Assembly: GCF_000400485.1 (NCBI RefSeq)
Contig: NZ_ASHR01000032.1
Coordinates: 1 to 64,000, forward strand
Source: Agrococcus pavilionensis RW1
Lineage (GTDB): Bacteria; Actinomycetota; Actinomycetes; Actinomycetales; Microbacteriaceae
Direction: 5' to 3'
Length of the DNA stretch: 64,000 nucleotides
The notes beneath the pieces were generated by a model, which saw nothing but the letters and a program-made list of their open reading frames with translations, had not been told where the DNA came from and ran no database searches. The translations under genes and the position numbers were made by a program. Below are positions 8,777-18,823 of the stretch, piece by piece; the first letter of the stretch is position 1; each line of letters begins with the position of its first letter.

Positions 8777-9403
8777 ATGCAGAGCGAGGAAGGCCGCGAG
8801 CTCTACGGCGCCTGGGCGGAGCGCTGGCCGTCCGACGCGGCAGAGCTGCTCGACGGCTACTCCGGCTCCTGGTGGATCGGCGGCAGCTGGGCGATCGGCG
8901 CCGCGACCGGCATCGAGCGGCCGCGCACCGACATCGACATCGTCATCCCCCGCAGCGAGCTGAGCCTGCTGCGCGGCTGGCTCGGCGGCCGCTGGCAGCT
9001 GTGGTCGGCCTTCCAGGGCGCGCTCAAGCCGCTCCGCCCGCACGACTCCGACGTGCTGCCGATCGGCACCACGAGCATCTGGCTGCGCCGCAGCGCCTAC
9101 GGCCAGTGGGAGTACGAGATCCTGCTCGACCCGAGCGACACCGAGTCGTGGCGCTTCCGACGCGACACCGCCGTCACGATGCCGCTCGAGGACGCGCTCT
9201 TCGAGAAGGACGGCATCCGCTACGCGAAGCCGCAGATCGTGCTCGCCTACGCCGCTGCCGAGCGGGCCGACGTCTCCTGGCTCGAGGACGCGCTCCCCGC
9301 GCTCGATGACGAGGCACGCGCCTGGGTCGTCGACCGCCTCGCCGACGACCACCCGTGGCGGCAGCGGCTCGAGTCGGCGCCCGCCGCCGCCCCCGCCGAG
9401 TAG
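8777..9403 (+). CDS. aminoglycoside 2''-adenylyltransferase-like nucleotidyltransferase
   Basis: A 208-residue protein with the minimal nucleotidyltransferase core: WWIGGSWAIG (about 33-42) followed by RTDIDIVI (about 50-57), which supplies the paired aspartates. The fold and length resemble the PF10706 family (ANT(2'')-like). ATG 8777 follows a strong AGGAGG, with a possible -10 TAGTGT at 8727-8732. It is inserted on the opposite strand between uppS and glyS. Family members range from true resistance enzymes to housekeeping proteins of unknown substrate, so no resistance phenotype should be assumed. Confidence 0.75.
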   Translation: MQSEEGRELYGAWAERWPSDAAELLDGYSGSWWIGGSWAIGAATGIERPRTDIDIVIPRSELSLLRGWLGGRWQLWSAFQGALKPLRPHDSDVLPIGTTSIWLRRSAYGQWEYEILLDPSDTESWRFRRDTAVTMPLEDALFEKDGIRYAKPQIVLAYAAAERADVSWLEDALPALDDEARAWVVDRLADDHPWRQRLESAPAAAPAE

Positions 9404-9410
9404 CCGATCC

Positions 9411-9513
9411 CGCTCATCGAGTAGGCCCCTTCCCGCTCGTCGATTCGCCGCCTCCCGCTCGTCGATTCGCCCTCCGCTCGTCGATTCGCCCCCTCCCGCT
9501 CGTCGAGTAGGCC
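9411..9513. repeat. five degenerate copies of a CGCTCGTCGA element
   Basis: Five near-copies of CGCTCGTCGATTCGCC start at 9411, 9434, 9456, 9475 and 9497, spaced 19-23 bases apart. The first and last copies end GAGTAGGCC. The array is followed by GGCCC-GCA-GGGCC and TATCGAGAC, a combination that recalls dispersed intergenic repeats of Microbacteriaceae. It lies in a convergent 3'-3' intergenic region (adenylyltransferase-like gene against uppS). Confidence 0.75.
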
Positions 9514-9554
9514 CGCAGGGCCGTATCGAGACGGAGCCGTCGACCGACGGGAGC

Positions 9555-10328
9555 TCACCGCGACGGGGCGTCGACCGCCGCGCCGAAGCGGCGGTCGCGG
9601 CCCGTGTACTGGTCGAGCGCGTGCCAGAGGTCCTCGCGCGTGAAGTCGGGCCACAGCCGATCGAGGAAGACCATCTCGGCGTACGCGCCCTGCAGCGTCA
9701 GGAAGTTCGAGATGCGCTGCTCGCCCGACGAGCGGATGTAGAGGTCGACGTCGGGGATGTCGGGGTTGTACACGCGCCGGCGCACGAGCTTGTCGTCGAT
9801 GCCCGACGGCTTGAGGCGCCCGGCCGCGACGTCCTCGGCGATCGAGCGCACCGCATCCGCGATCTCGTGCGTGCCGCCGTAGTTGACGCACATCTGCAGC
9901 GTCATCGCGCGGTTACCGGCGGTGCGGCGCTCGGCCTCCTCGAGCTCGCGGATGACGCTCGGCCACAGCCGCGGGCGCCGGCCGGCCCAGCGCACCCGCA
10001 CGCCCCACGCATCCAGCTGGTCGCGCTGGCGCCGCAGCACGTCCTTGTTGAAGCCCATGAGGAAGCGCACCTCGTCGGGGCTGCGCTTCCAGTTCTCGGT
10101 CGAGAAGGCGTAGACCGAGAGGTGCTGGATGCCGACCTGGAGCGCGCCCGCGACGACGTCGAGCAGCCGCTCCTCCCCCGCCGCGTGGCCCTGCGTGCGC
10201 GTGAGGCCGCGCTGGTTGGCCCAGCGGCCGTTGCCGTCCATGATGATCGCGACGTGCGCCGGCAGGCTGCCCTGCGGGTACCGCGGCGGCTGCTGGCCCG
10301 TCCAGTCGATCGGCTTGACCTCGCTCAC
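9555..10328 (-). CDS. uppS: isoprenyl (undecaprenyl) diphosphate synthase
   Basis: A 257-residue cis-prenyltransferase that extends farnesyl diphosphate with isopentenyl diphosphate to form the lipid carrier for cell-wall synthesis. Key motifs are [18 protein letters not shown] (about 26-43, catalytic Asp), [19 protein letters not shown] and the C-terminal [19 protein letters not shown] 10328 overlaps the recO stop by four bases. It is the last gene of leuA-recO-uppS. Product chain length (C50 or C55) cannot be told from sequence; actinobacteria often use decaprenyl carriers. Confidence 0.95.
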   Translation of the reverse strand: MSEVKPIDWTGQQPPRYPQGSLPAHVAIIMDGNGRWANQRGLTRTQGHAAGEERLLDVVAGALQVGIQHLSVYAFSTENWKRSPDEVRFLMGFNKDVLRRQRDQLDAWGVRVRWAGRRPRLWPSVIRELEEAERRTAGNRAMTLQMCVNYGGTHEIADAVRSIAEDVAAGRLKPSGIDDKLVRRRVYNPDIPDVDLYIRSSGEQRISNFLTLQGAYAEMVFLDRLWPDFTREDLWHALDQYTGRDRRFGAAVDAPSR

Positions 10329-11056
10329 CGCGCTCCCCGGTCGACGTGCTCGAGCGAGCGCAGGCCGCGCTCGAGGTGCCACTGCACGTAGGCCGCGACC
10401 GCGCCGGAGGCGCGCGTGCGCACGCCCGGGGGCGACGCCTCCGCGAGCGCCCACTCGCCCGTCAGCAGCGCCCCGAGCAGCTCGAGCGTCGCGGGATCGA
10501 TGCGGAGCGCGCCCGGCGGGGCCGCCTCGTCGGACACCATGCCGCCGAGCTGCGGCACGAACGCCCGGTGCGGGCCGGGCTCGCCGGTGACGGCGCAATC
10601 GCCGAACGACGGCGCCCAACCCGCGATCGACAGCGCCCGCAGCAGGTAGGAGTCGAGCGTGAGCGAGGGGTCGTGCTCGGCGCGCGCGAGCGAGCGGAGC
10701 GCCCCGACGAGCAGCAGGTACTGCTGGCGGGAGCCGTCCTCATCGGTCAGCCGGTCGGCCGTCTCGACCATCGCGGTCGCCGCGGTGTAGGAGCGGTAGT
10801 CGGCGACGATGACCGGCGCGTACGCCCCGAGCGTCACCGCTTGCGTGATGATGTCGAGGCTGCGCCCGACCGCGAGCTGCAGGTCGGCGACCATGAACGG
10901 CTCGAGCCTCGCCCCGAACCGCGACGACGTGCGCCGCACGCCCCGCGCGACGGCTCGCACCTTGCCGTGCTCGCGCGTCAGGAGCGTGACGATGCGGTCG
11001 GCCTCCCCCAGCTGGTGGGTGCGGAGGACGACGCCTTCGTCGCGGTAGGTGGGCAC
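10325..11056 (-). CDS. recO: DNA repair protein RecO
   Basis: A 243-residue RecO: an N-terminal OB fold ([28 protein letters not shown]) and a helical C-terminal domain with [15 protein letters not shown]. It acts with RecR to load RecA onto SSB-coated DNA. The usual four-cysteine zinc site is largely missing: only one Cys is seen near the GDCAVTG segment. GTG 11056 begins three bases after the leuA stop. Confidence 0.93.
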   Translation of the reverse strand: MPTYRDEGVVLRTHQLGEADRIVTLLTREHGKVRAVARGVRRTSSRFGARLEPFMVADLQLAVGRSLDIITQAVTLGAYAPVIVADYRSYTAATAMVETADRLTDEDGSRQQYLLLVGALRSLARAEHDPSLTLDSYLLRALSIAGWAPSFGDCAVTGEPGPHRAFVPQLGGMVSDEAAPPGALRIDPATLELLGALLTGEWALAEASPPGVRTRASGAVAAYVQWHLERGLRSLEHVDRGAR

Positions 11057-11059
11057 GGC

Positions 11060-12973
<1,914 letters not shown>

Positions 12974-14374
12974 TCACTCCGCGGCGACCGCGGCGAGCGG
13001 TGCGATGCGCGCCGCGCGCTGCCCCGCCGGGAGACTCGTCGCGACCGCGACGGCGAGGCCGACGGCTGCGAGCGCGAGCGGCAGCTGCCACGGCAGCGAC
13101 GGCGCGGTCGAGACGACGCCCTGCACCGACGAGAGCATCGCGTGCGCGCCGATCCAGCCGTAGAGCGTACCGACCGCGAAGCCGGTCGAGACCGCGACGA
13201 TCGTGATCGCCCCCGCCTCGGCGAGCAGCATCGAGCGCGTCTGGCCGCGGCGGAGGCCGAGCGTGCGCAGCAGCCCGATCTCGCGCGTGCGGCGGCGCAC
13301 CGAGAGCAGCATCGAGGCGACGAAGCCGAGCACGCCGAGCAGCGCCGAGAACCCGACGATGCCGGCGACGACGCTCGTGACGCCGACGATCAGCTCGCGC
13401 AGCTGCTGCTGGAAGAAGGGGTCGCGCTCGATCGTGTGGGCCGCGGTCGTGAGCGACGAGCCGGCAGCGATCATCATCGTGACGACCGCCGTCCCGGCGA
13501 AGAGCGAGAGCACGAGGGCCGACGTGCGTCCCGGATGCGTCGCGAGCGTGCCGGCCGCGGCTCGCGCGGGCACGCTCCGCCCGAGCGCCCGCGAGGCGAG
13601 CGTCACGAGCGGCGGGGCGATCGCCGGCGCGAGCGCCACGATGCCGGCGGTGGCCACGACGCCGCCGGCGAAGCCGACGAGCACGGCGAGCGGCGAGACG
13701 GGGCCGAGCAGCACCGCCGCCGCGAGCAGCACGGCACCCGAGACGAGCGTCACGACGCCGCCGGTGCGACGGCGCGCCACCGTCGTCTCGACGTCGACCG
13801 CGGAGCTCCGGAGCGCCTCCAGCGGGGAGACGGCGAGCACCGAGCGGGTCGCGAACAGCGCCGCGAGCACCGCGGCGACCGCGACGATGGCGGCAGGCAC
13901 CGCGGCCCACGGCTCGACGACGGGCAGGCCGCGCAGGTCGAGCCCCTCGGGCAGCGCCGCGAAGGCTTCGCTCGCGAGGACGGCGCCGCCGACGCCGAGC
14001 GCCCAGCCCGCGGCGGCGCCGCCGATGCCGACGATCGCGAAGCCGCCGAGCAGGCGGCGCCGCTCGGCGCGGGAGGACGCTCCGAGGAGCCGCCGCAGCG
14101 CGATCTCCGCGCGCCGGTCCTCCACCGCGCCGGTCAGCGCCTGCCGAGTGACGATCGCGCCGACGACGATCGAGACGCCGATGAGGAGCGACTGCGCGAG
14201 CGCGAGCAGCAGTCGGCCGGTCTCGCTGCCTGCGATGAGCGCCTCGCCGTAGAGCACGAGCGCGGCGTGCTCCATGACGGTCGACAGCGCGGTGCCGAAG
14301 CCCGCGGCGAGCACCGAGACGGCGAACGCGAGCCACAGCCCCGAGCGCGAGGCGCGGCGGTCGGTGCCGCTCAT
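12974..14374 (-). CDS. FtsX-type ABC transporter permease
   Basis: A 466-residue membrane protein with about eight predicted membrane segments in two FtsX-like halves. The first follows WLAFAVSVLAAGFGTAL and SLLIGVSIVVGAIV; the second starts near VVTMMIAAGSSL and ends with a pair of helices. Basic loops such as RRRTREIGLLRTLGLRRGQT match the FtsX coupling region. It is shorter than the roughly 800-residue two-unit permeases and lacks a large extracytoplasmic domain. Its ATG overlaps the ATPase stop by four bases. Its role, probably export of a peptide, lipid or drug, or envelope sensing, is inferred. Confidence 0.85.
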   Translation of the reverse strand: MSGTDRRASRSGLWLAFAVSVLAAGFGTALSTVMEHAALVLYGEALIAGSETGRLLLALAQSLLIGVSIVVGAIVTRQALTGAVEDRRAEIALRRLLGASSRAERRRLLGGFAIVGIGGAAAGWALGVGGAVLASEAFAALPEGLDLRGLPVVEPWAAVPAAIVAVAAVLAALFATRSVLAVSPLEALRSSAVDVETTVARRRTGGVVTLVSGAVLLAAAVLLGPVSPLAVLVGFAGGVVATAGIVALAPAIAPPLVTLASRALGRSVPARAAAGTLATHPGRTSALVLSLFAGTAVVTMMIAAGSSLTTAAHTIERDPFFQQQLRELIVGVTSVVAGIVGFSALLGVLGFVASMLLSVRRRTREIGLLRTLGLRRGQTRSMLLAEAGAITIVAVSTGFAVGTLYGWIGAHAMLSSVQGVVSTAPSLPWQLPLALAAVGLAVAVATSLPAGQRAARIAPLAAVAAE

Positions 14375-15114
14375 CGGGCGGCCTCGAGCATGCGCTGGGC
14401 GACGGTCGAGGCGTCGGTCGCGGGCAGCTCCTCCTCGATGCGCCCGTCGCGCAGGAGCACGATGCGCTCGGCGCGAGCGGCGACCGCGGGGTCGTGGGTG
14501 ACGACGACGATCGCCTGCCCGGCCGCGGCGCTCGCGACCAGGATGTCCTGCACCTCGCGGGAGGTCGCGGAGTCGAGCGCTCCGGTCGGCTCGTCGGCGA
14601 GCACGATCGCGGGTCGCTGCGCGAGGGCGCGGGCGATCGCGAAGCGCTGCTGCTGGCCGCCCGAGAGCTCGTGCGGGCGACGCTCGGCGAGCGCCGCGAC
14701 GTCGAGGTCGTCGAGCAGCGCGGCGATGCGCTCGTGGTCGGGCGCGCGCCCCGCGAGGCGCGCGGGCAGCTCGACGTTCTCGAGCGCGGTGAGGCTCGGC
14801 ACGAGGTTGAACGACTGGAAGACCACGCCCACCTCGTCGCGGCGCAGCGCCGTGAGCGCGTCGTCGTCGAGGCCGACGACCGATCGGCCGCCGATGATGA
14901 CGTCGCCGGCGCTCGGCGCGTCGAGCCCGGCCGCGAGGTGCAGGAGGGTCGACTTGCCCGAGCCGGACGGGCCCATGACGGCGGTGATCGAGCCGGGCTC
15001 GATCGCGAGGTCGACGCCGTCGAGCGCGGTGACGACGGCGGCGCCGGTGCCGTAGCGCTTGGTGACGCCGCGCAGGAGGAGGGCGTGCGAGGACGGGGAA
15101 GGGTGGCTGTGCAT
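14371..15114 (-). CDS. ABC transporter ATP-binding protein (MacB/LolD type)
   Basis: A 247-residue ATPase with Walker A GPSGSGKST, Q-loop VFQSFNLVPSLTALENV, signature LSGGQQQR, Walker B IVLADEPTGALDS and an H-loop VVTHD. The ENVELPARLAG segment is typical of ATPases paired with FtsX-type permeases. ATG 15114 is preferred; a TTG at 15126 is the alternative start. It is translationally coupled to the permease gene and lies downstream of a two-component system and a hydrolase gene on the same strand. Confidence 0.92.
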   Translation of the reverse strand: MHSHPSPSSHALLLRGVTKRYGTGAAVVTALDGVDLAIEPGSITAVMGPSGSGKSTLLHLAAGLDAPSAGDVIIGGRSVVGLDDDALTALRRDEVGVVFQSFNLVPSLTALENVELPARLAGRAPDHERIAALLDDLDVAALAERRPHELSGGQQQRFAIARALAQRPAIVLADEPTGALDSATSREVQDILVASAAAGQAIVVVTHDPAVAARAERIVLLRDGRIEEELPATDASTVAQRMLEAAR

Positions 15115-15216
15115 GCTCCCAGTCAAGGCGCGCGGCGACCGCGCGTCGTCAGCCGCGAGCCGGAACCGCGGTCATCCGCCGGGATGATCCGCCCGGTCGA
15201 CCGAAGCATCCGCCCG

Positions 15217-15960
15217 TCACCGATCGAGCCGCGCGAGCCGCTCATCGAGCATCGCCGCCATGCGCTCCGGGTGCTCGAGCGGCAGCCCGTGCCCGGCGCG
15301 CGGGACGACGCGCAGCTCGCTGCCGGGATGCGCGTCGTGCAGGAGCCGCGCCGAGTCGCGCATGACCCGGCGCTCGGCGCCGCCGACGACGACGAGCGCA
15401 CTGCCGCTCGCGCCCCAGCCGTCCGGCACGGTGAAGCGCAGGTTCTCCCCCACGCTCGCGAGGAGCGTCGCCCGCGTGATCGCGGCGCTGCCCGCGACGT
15501 ACTCGGGCAGCAGCTCGTCGGGCACGAGGAGCTCGCGGGCCTGCAGCCGTGCGAACCACGGCACGCGCGCGAGCGGCGCGCTGAGCCCGAGCAGCGCGAG
15601 CGTCGGGCCGGCGAGCGGCAGCGGCCTCGCTTGCGCGCTCACGACGACCGCGTCGGCGACGAGCTCGGGGCGGCGGGCGGCGAGCAGCACCGCGAGCTGC
15701 GCGCCGAGCGAGAAGCCCGCGACCACCGAGCCGCTCGACGCGCGCTCCTCCAGCAGCACCTCGAGCCCGGCGAGCGTTTCGGCGTGCGAGCGGTAGGGGT
15801 CGGATGCGCTGCGCCCGTGCCCGGGCAGGTCGGGCACGAGGGCGCGCACGGGGTGCCGGAGCGCCGCGAGCGTCGGCCGCCACATCCAGCCGCCCACTCC
15901 GCCGCCGTGGAGCAGCAGGAGCGGCGGCGCGCCCGCCGGTCCGGTCTCGTCGACGTGCAT
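15217..15960 (-). CDS. alpha/beta hydrolase
   Basis: A 247-residue alpha/beta-fold hydrolase. Visible are the oxyanion-hole motif LLLHGGGVGGWMW (about 16-28), DLPGHGRS (about 45-52), the nucleophile elbow GFSLG (Ser at about residue 84) and a C-terminal catalytic His in PRAGHGLPLEHPE. It starts 13 bases after the response-regulator stop, so it probably belongs to that operon. The substrate is not evident from sequence. Confidence 0.88.
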   Translation of the reverse strand: MHVDETGPAGAPPLLLLHGGGVGGWMWRPTLAALRHPVRALVPDLPGHGRSASDPYRSHAETLAGLEVLLEERASSGSVVAGFSLGAQLAVLLAARRPELVADAVVVSAQARPLPLAGPTLALLGLSAPLARVPWFARLQARELLVPDELLPEYVAGSAAITRATLLASVGENLRFTVPDGWGASGSALVVVGGAERRVMRDSARLLHDAHPGSELRVVPRAGHGLPLEHPERMAAMLDERLARLDR

Positions 15961-15973
15961 GCGGCCGGACGCC

Positions 15974-16621
15974 TCAGCGCGACTCGCCCGCGAGCCCGTG
16001 CTCGTAGGCGAAGACGACGAGCTGCACGCGGTCGCGCAGGCCCAGCTTGCCGAGGATGCGCGAGATGTGGGTCTTGACGGTCGCCTCCGAGACGAACTCG
16101 CTGCGGGCGATCTCGGTGTTCGAGAGCCCCTTCGCGGCGAGCGCGAAGATCTGCCGCTCCCGCTCGGTGAGCTCGGCGAACGCCGCGGGCGCCGATCGCT
16201 GCTGGCGACCGAACGCCTTGAACAGCTCCCGCGTCGCGCTCGCGGCGACGACCTCGTTGCCGGCGTGCACGGTGCGGATCGCGGCGAGCACGAGCTCGGG
16301 CTCGGCGTCCTTGAGCACGAAGCCGGATGCCCCGGCCCGGATGGCGCGCGCCGCGGCCTCGTCGAGGTCGAAGGTCGTGAGCACGACGACCCGCACGTCG
16401 GGCTGCGCGCGCACGATGCGATCGGTCGCCGAGATGCCGTCGAGCACGGGCATCCGCACGTCCATGAGCACGACGTCGGGCTGCTGCTCCTCGGCGAGCC
16501 GCACAGCCTGTGCGCCGTCCGCCGCTTCGCCGACGCACTGCAGGTCGGGCTGCGACTCGACGAGCATGCGGATGCCGCTGCGGAACAGCGCCTGGTCGTC
16601 GACGATGAGGACGCGGATCAT
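15974..16621 (-). CDS. LuxR/NarL-family response regulator
   Basis: A 215-residue regulator. The receiver domain (about 1-120) has the acidic pocket VLIVDDQ, phospho-acceptor Asp in VVLMDVRMP (about residue 54), Thr in VVLTTFD and Lys in FVLKDAE. The C-terminal helix-turn-helix has LTERERQIFALAAKGLSN and SEATVKTHISRILGKLG. ATG 16621 overlaps the histidine kinase stop by four bases, so the pair is coupled. It likely controls the adjacent hydrolase and ABC genes. Confidence 0.95.
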   Translation of the reverse strand: MIRVLIVDDQALFRSGIRMLVESQPDLQCVGEAADGAQAVRLAEEQQPDVVLMDVRMPVLDGISATDRIVRAQPDVRVVVLTTFDLDEAAARAIRAGASGFVLKDAEPELVLAAIRTVHAGNEVVAASATRELFKAFGRQQRSAPAAFAELTERERQIFALAAKGLSNTEIARSEFVSEATVKTHISRILGKLGLRDRVQLVVFAYEHGLAGESR

Positions 16622-17835
16622 GCGAGCCCCGCCGGGAACGCCGCGCGCACGCGGAACCACTCGTGCTCGATGCCCGTCCAGACGTCGCCGCCCGCGAGCC
16701 TCGCGCGCTCGTGCATGCCGCTCACGCCGTGCCCGGCGGGGCCGGGGGCGGCGGCGAGTCGGTTGTGCACGTCGATCACGACGCCAGGCCCCGCGCTCCT
16801 GAGCCGCACGTGCACCGGCTGGTCGCGATCGCCGTGGCGCAGCGCGTTCGTGAGCGCCTCCTGCAGGATCCGGTAGGCGGCGATGTCGGCCGTGCGCGGC
16901 AGCGGGGGCCGGCCGCCCACCCGCTCGAGCCGCACGTCGAGGCCGCTGCCGCGCATCCGCTCGACGAGTGCGTCGACGTCGTCGAGCGACGCGACGGGGT
17001 CGGGCGCCTCGCTGTGGCGCAGCTGCGCGAGCAGCAGCCGCACGTCGCCGAGCGCTTGCTTCGCGGTGCCGGCGATCGTCTCGAGCGTCGCGTCCTTCAC
17101 CGCGGGGTCGCGCGTGTAGCGCGCGCCGTTCGCCTGCGCGATGACGACCGCGAGCGAGTGGGCGACGACGTCGTGCATGTCGCGAGCGAGGGCGGCGCGC
17201 TCCTCCTGCTCGGTCGCGCGCCGGCTCGAGACCTGCGCGACCTGGACCGCCGCCTCGGAGCGCGCGACCGAGGAGACGCCCCAGCCGATCAGGATCGTCA
17301 TCGAGAACAGCAGCATCGGCGGCACCCACACGACCACCGCGAGCCGCAGCACCTCGTCGAAGGGCACGAGCACGCCCGGCGAGTAGCCGGCGAGGCCGCC
17401 CGTGGTCGTGATCCAGTAGGCCGCGAGCACCGAGGCGACGAGCGAGAGCCCGGCCGCCGCGAGCCTGCCGGGCCAGCGGCAGAAGCGACCGGCGGAGTAG
17501 AGCGGCACGAGCACCGCGAACCAGACCGGGAAGAGCGGTGCGGCGAGCGCGACGTGCACGGCCGCGAGCGCGACGAGCCCGGCGAGCGCGAGCAGCGGCC
17601 AGCGGCGGCGCGCCAGGATCGCCGCGCCGATCGCGGCGGTCTCGATCACGAGCAGCAGCCAGTGCCAGCCCCAGTTGAAGAAGAGCCCGCCGATGAGCAG
17701 CGTCGGCACCGCGAGCATGCCGAGCGTGACGGCCGCGATGAGGCCGTCGGTGCGGAGCGCGTCGCGATCGAGCGGGGCGCGCACCCGCGCCGGGACGGCG
17801 GGCTGCGCGTCGGGCGCGAGGGTGTCGGCGGTCAC
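16618..17835 (-). CDS. sensor histidine kinase (HisKA_3 type)
   Basis: A 405-residue kinase with about five to six membrane helices in the N-terminal 170 residues and little extracytoplasmic sequence, suggesting an intramembrane sensor. The H-box is RDMHDVVAHSLAVVI (phospho-His), followed by a HATPase_c domain with AYRILQEALTNALRHG (N-box) and GPAGHGVSGMHERA (G-box). GTG 17835 is chosen because a TACGCT box ends seven bases upstream with no good Shine-Dalgarno site. A longer open frame upstream (to 17925) lacks such support. Confidence 0.9.
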   Translation of the reverse strand: MTADTLAPDAQPAVPARVRAPLDRDALRTDGLIAAVTLGMLAVPTLLIGGLFFNWGWHWLLLVIETAAIGAAILARRRWPLLALAGLVALAAVHVALAAPLFPVWFAVLVPLYSAGRFCRWPGRLAAAGLSLVASVLAAYWITTTGGLAGYSPGVLVPFDEVLRLAVVVWVPPMLLFSMTILIGWGVSSVARSEAAVQVAQVSSRRATEQEERAALARDMHDVVAHSLAVVIAQANGARYTRDPAVKDATLETIAGTAKQALGDVRLLLAQLRHSEAPDPVASLDDVDALVERMRGSGLDVRLERVGGRPPLPRTADIAAYRILQEALTNALRHGDRDQPVHVRLRSAGPGVVIDVHNRLAAAPGPAGHGVSGMHERARLAGGDVWTGIEHEWFRVRAAFPAGLA

Positions 17836-17932
17836 GCCTGCCAGCGTATGGCGGGCAGCGGATGCGTCGGCCTGCGCGGGCGCGGAATCATCCGGGAGGG
17901 GGACAAGGCGGTCGCCCGCCCGCACCCGCAGG

Positions 17933-18823
17933 TCAGAACCCGAAGCGCCCCAGCTGCTTCGGGTCCCCCTGCCACTCCTTCGCGACCTTCACGCGCAGGT
18001 CGAGGTGCACCTGGGTGCCGACGATGCGCTCGATCTCGCGCCGCGCATCCGCCCCCACCTGCCGCAGCCGCGAGCCGCCCTTGCCGATGATGATGCCCTT
18101 CTGGCTGTCGCGCTCGACCCAGAGGTTCGCGTAGACGTCGGTGAGCTCGCGGTCCTCGCGGCGCACGATGTCGTCGAGCGTCACCATGATCGAGTGCGGC
18201 AGCTCGTCGCGCACGCCCTCGAGCGCGGCCTCGCGGATGAGCTCGGCGATGCGCACCGAGAGCGGCTCCTCCGTCGTCGTCTCGGCCTCGTAGAGCGGCG
18301 GCCCCTCGGGCAGCAGCTCGACGAGCGCGTCGACGAGCACGTCGAGCTGGTGGCCCGCGACCGACGACAGCGGCACGATCGCATCCCACTCGCGCAGCTC
18401 GCTCACCGCGAGCAGCTGCTGCGCGACGCGCTCCTTCGAGGCGGCGTCGGTCTTCGTCACGACGGCGACCTTCTTCGCGCGCGGGAAGCCCTCGAGCTGC
18501 TGGTCGATGTAGCGGTCGCCGGGGCCGAGCGGCTCGTCGGCCGGCACGCACAGGCAGATGACGTCGACGTCGCCGAGCGTCGTCTGCACGACGGCGTTGA
18601 GCCGCTTGCCGAGCAGCGTGCGCGGCTTGTGCATTCCCGGGGTGTCGACGATGACGAGCTGCGCGTCGTCGCGGTGCACGACGCCGCGGATCGCGTGGCG
18701 CGTCGTCTGCGGCTTCGACGACGTGATCGCGATCTTCTCGCCCACGAGCGCGTTCATGAGCGTCGACTTGCCCGCGTTGGGCCTCCCGACGAAGGTGACG
18801 AATCCGCTCCGGTGCTCGCTCAT
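17933..18823 (-). CDS. era: GTPase Era
   Basis: A 296-residue Era, needed for 16S rRNA processing and 30S assembly. G motifs: GRPNAGKST (about 13-21), VIVDTPGMHKP, TKTD, and the switch KPQTTRHAIRG. The KH domain carries IIIGKGGSRLRQVG near the C-terminus. ATG 18823 overlaps the CBS-protein stop by four bases. Last gene of the hrcA-dnaJ-…-ybeY-era run. Confidence 0.97.
   Translation of the reverse strand: MSEHRSGFVTFVGRPNAGKSTLMNALVGEKIAITSSKPQTTRHAIRGVVHRDDAQLVIVDTPGMHKPRTLLGKRLNAVVQTTLGDVDVICLCVPADEPLGPGDRYIDQQLEGFPRAKKVAVVTKTDAASKERVAQQLLAVSELREWDAIVPLSSVAGHQLDVLVDALVELLPEGPPLYEAETTTEEPLSVRIAELIREAALEGVRDELPHSIMVTLDDIVRREDRELTDVYANLWVERDSQKGIIIGKGGSRLRQVGADARREIERIVGTQVHLDLRVKVAKEWQGDPKQLGRFGF

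Noticed and set aside
13000-18000. Lantibiotic biosynthesis cluster
   Set aside because: Only the sensor, regulator, hydrolase and ABC export genes are present; no precursor peptide or modification enzyme was found.
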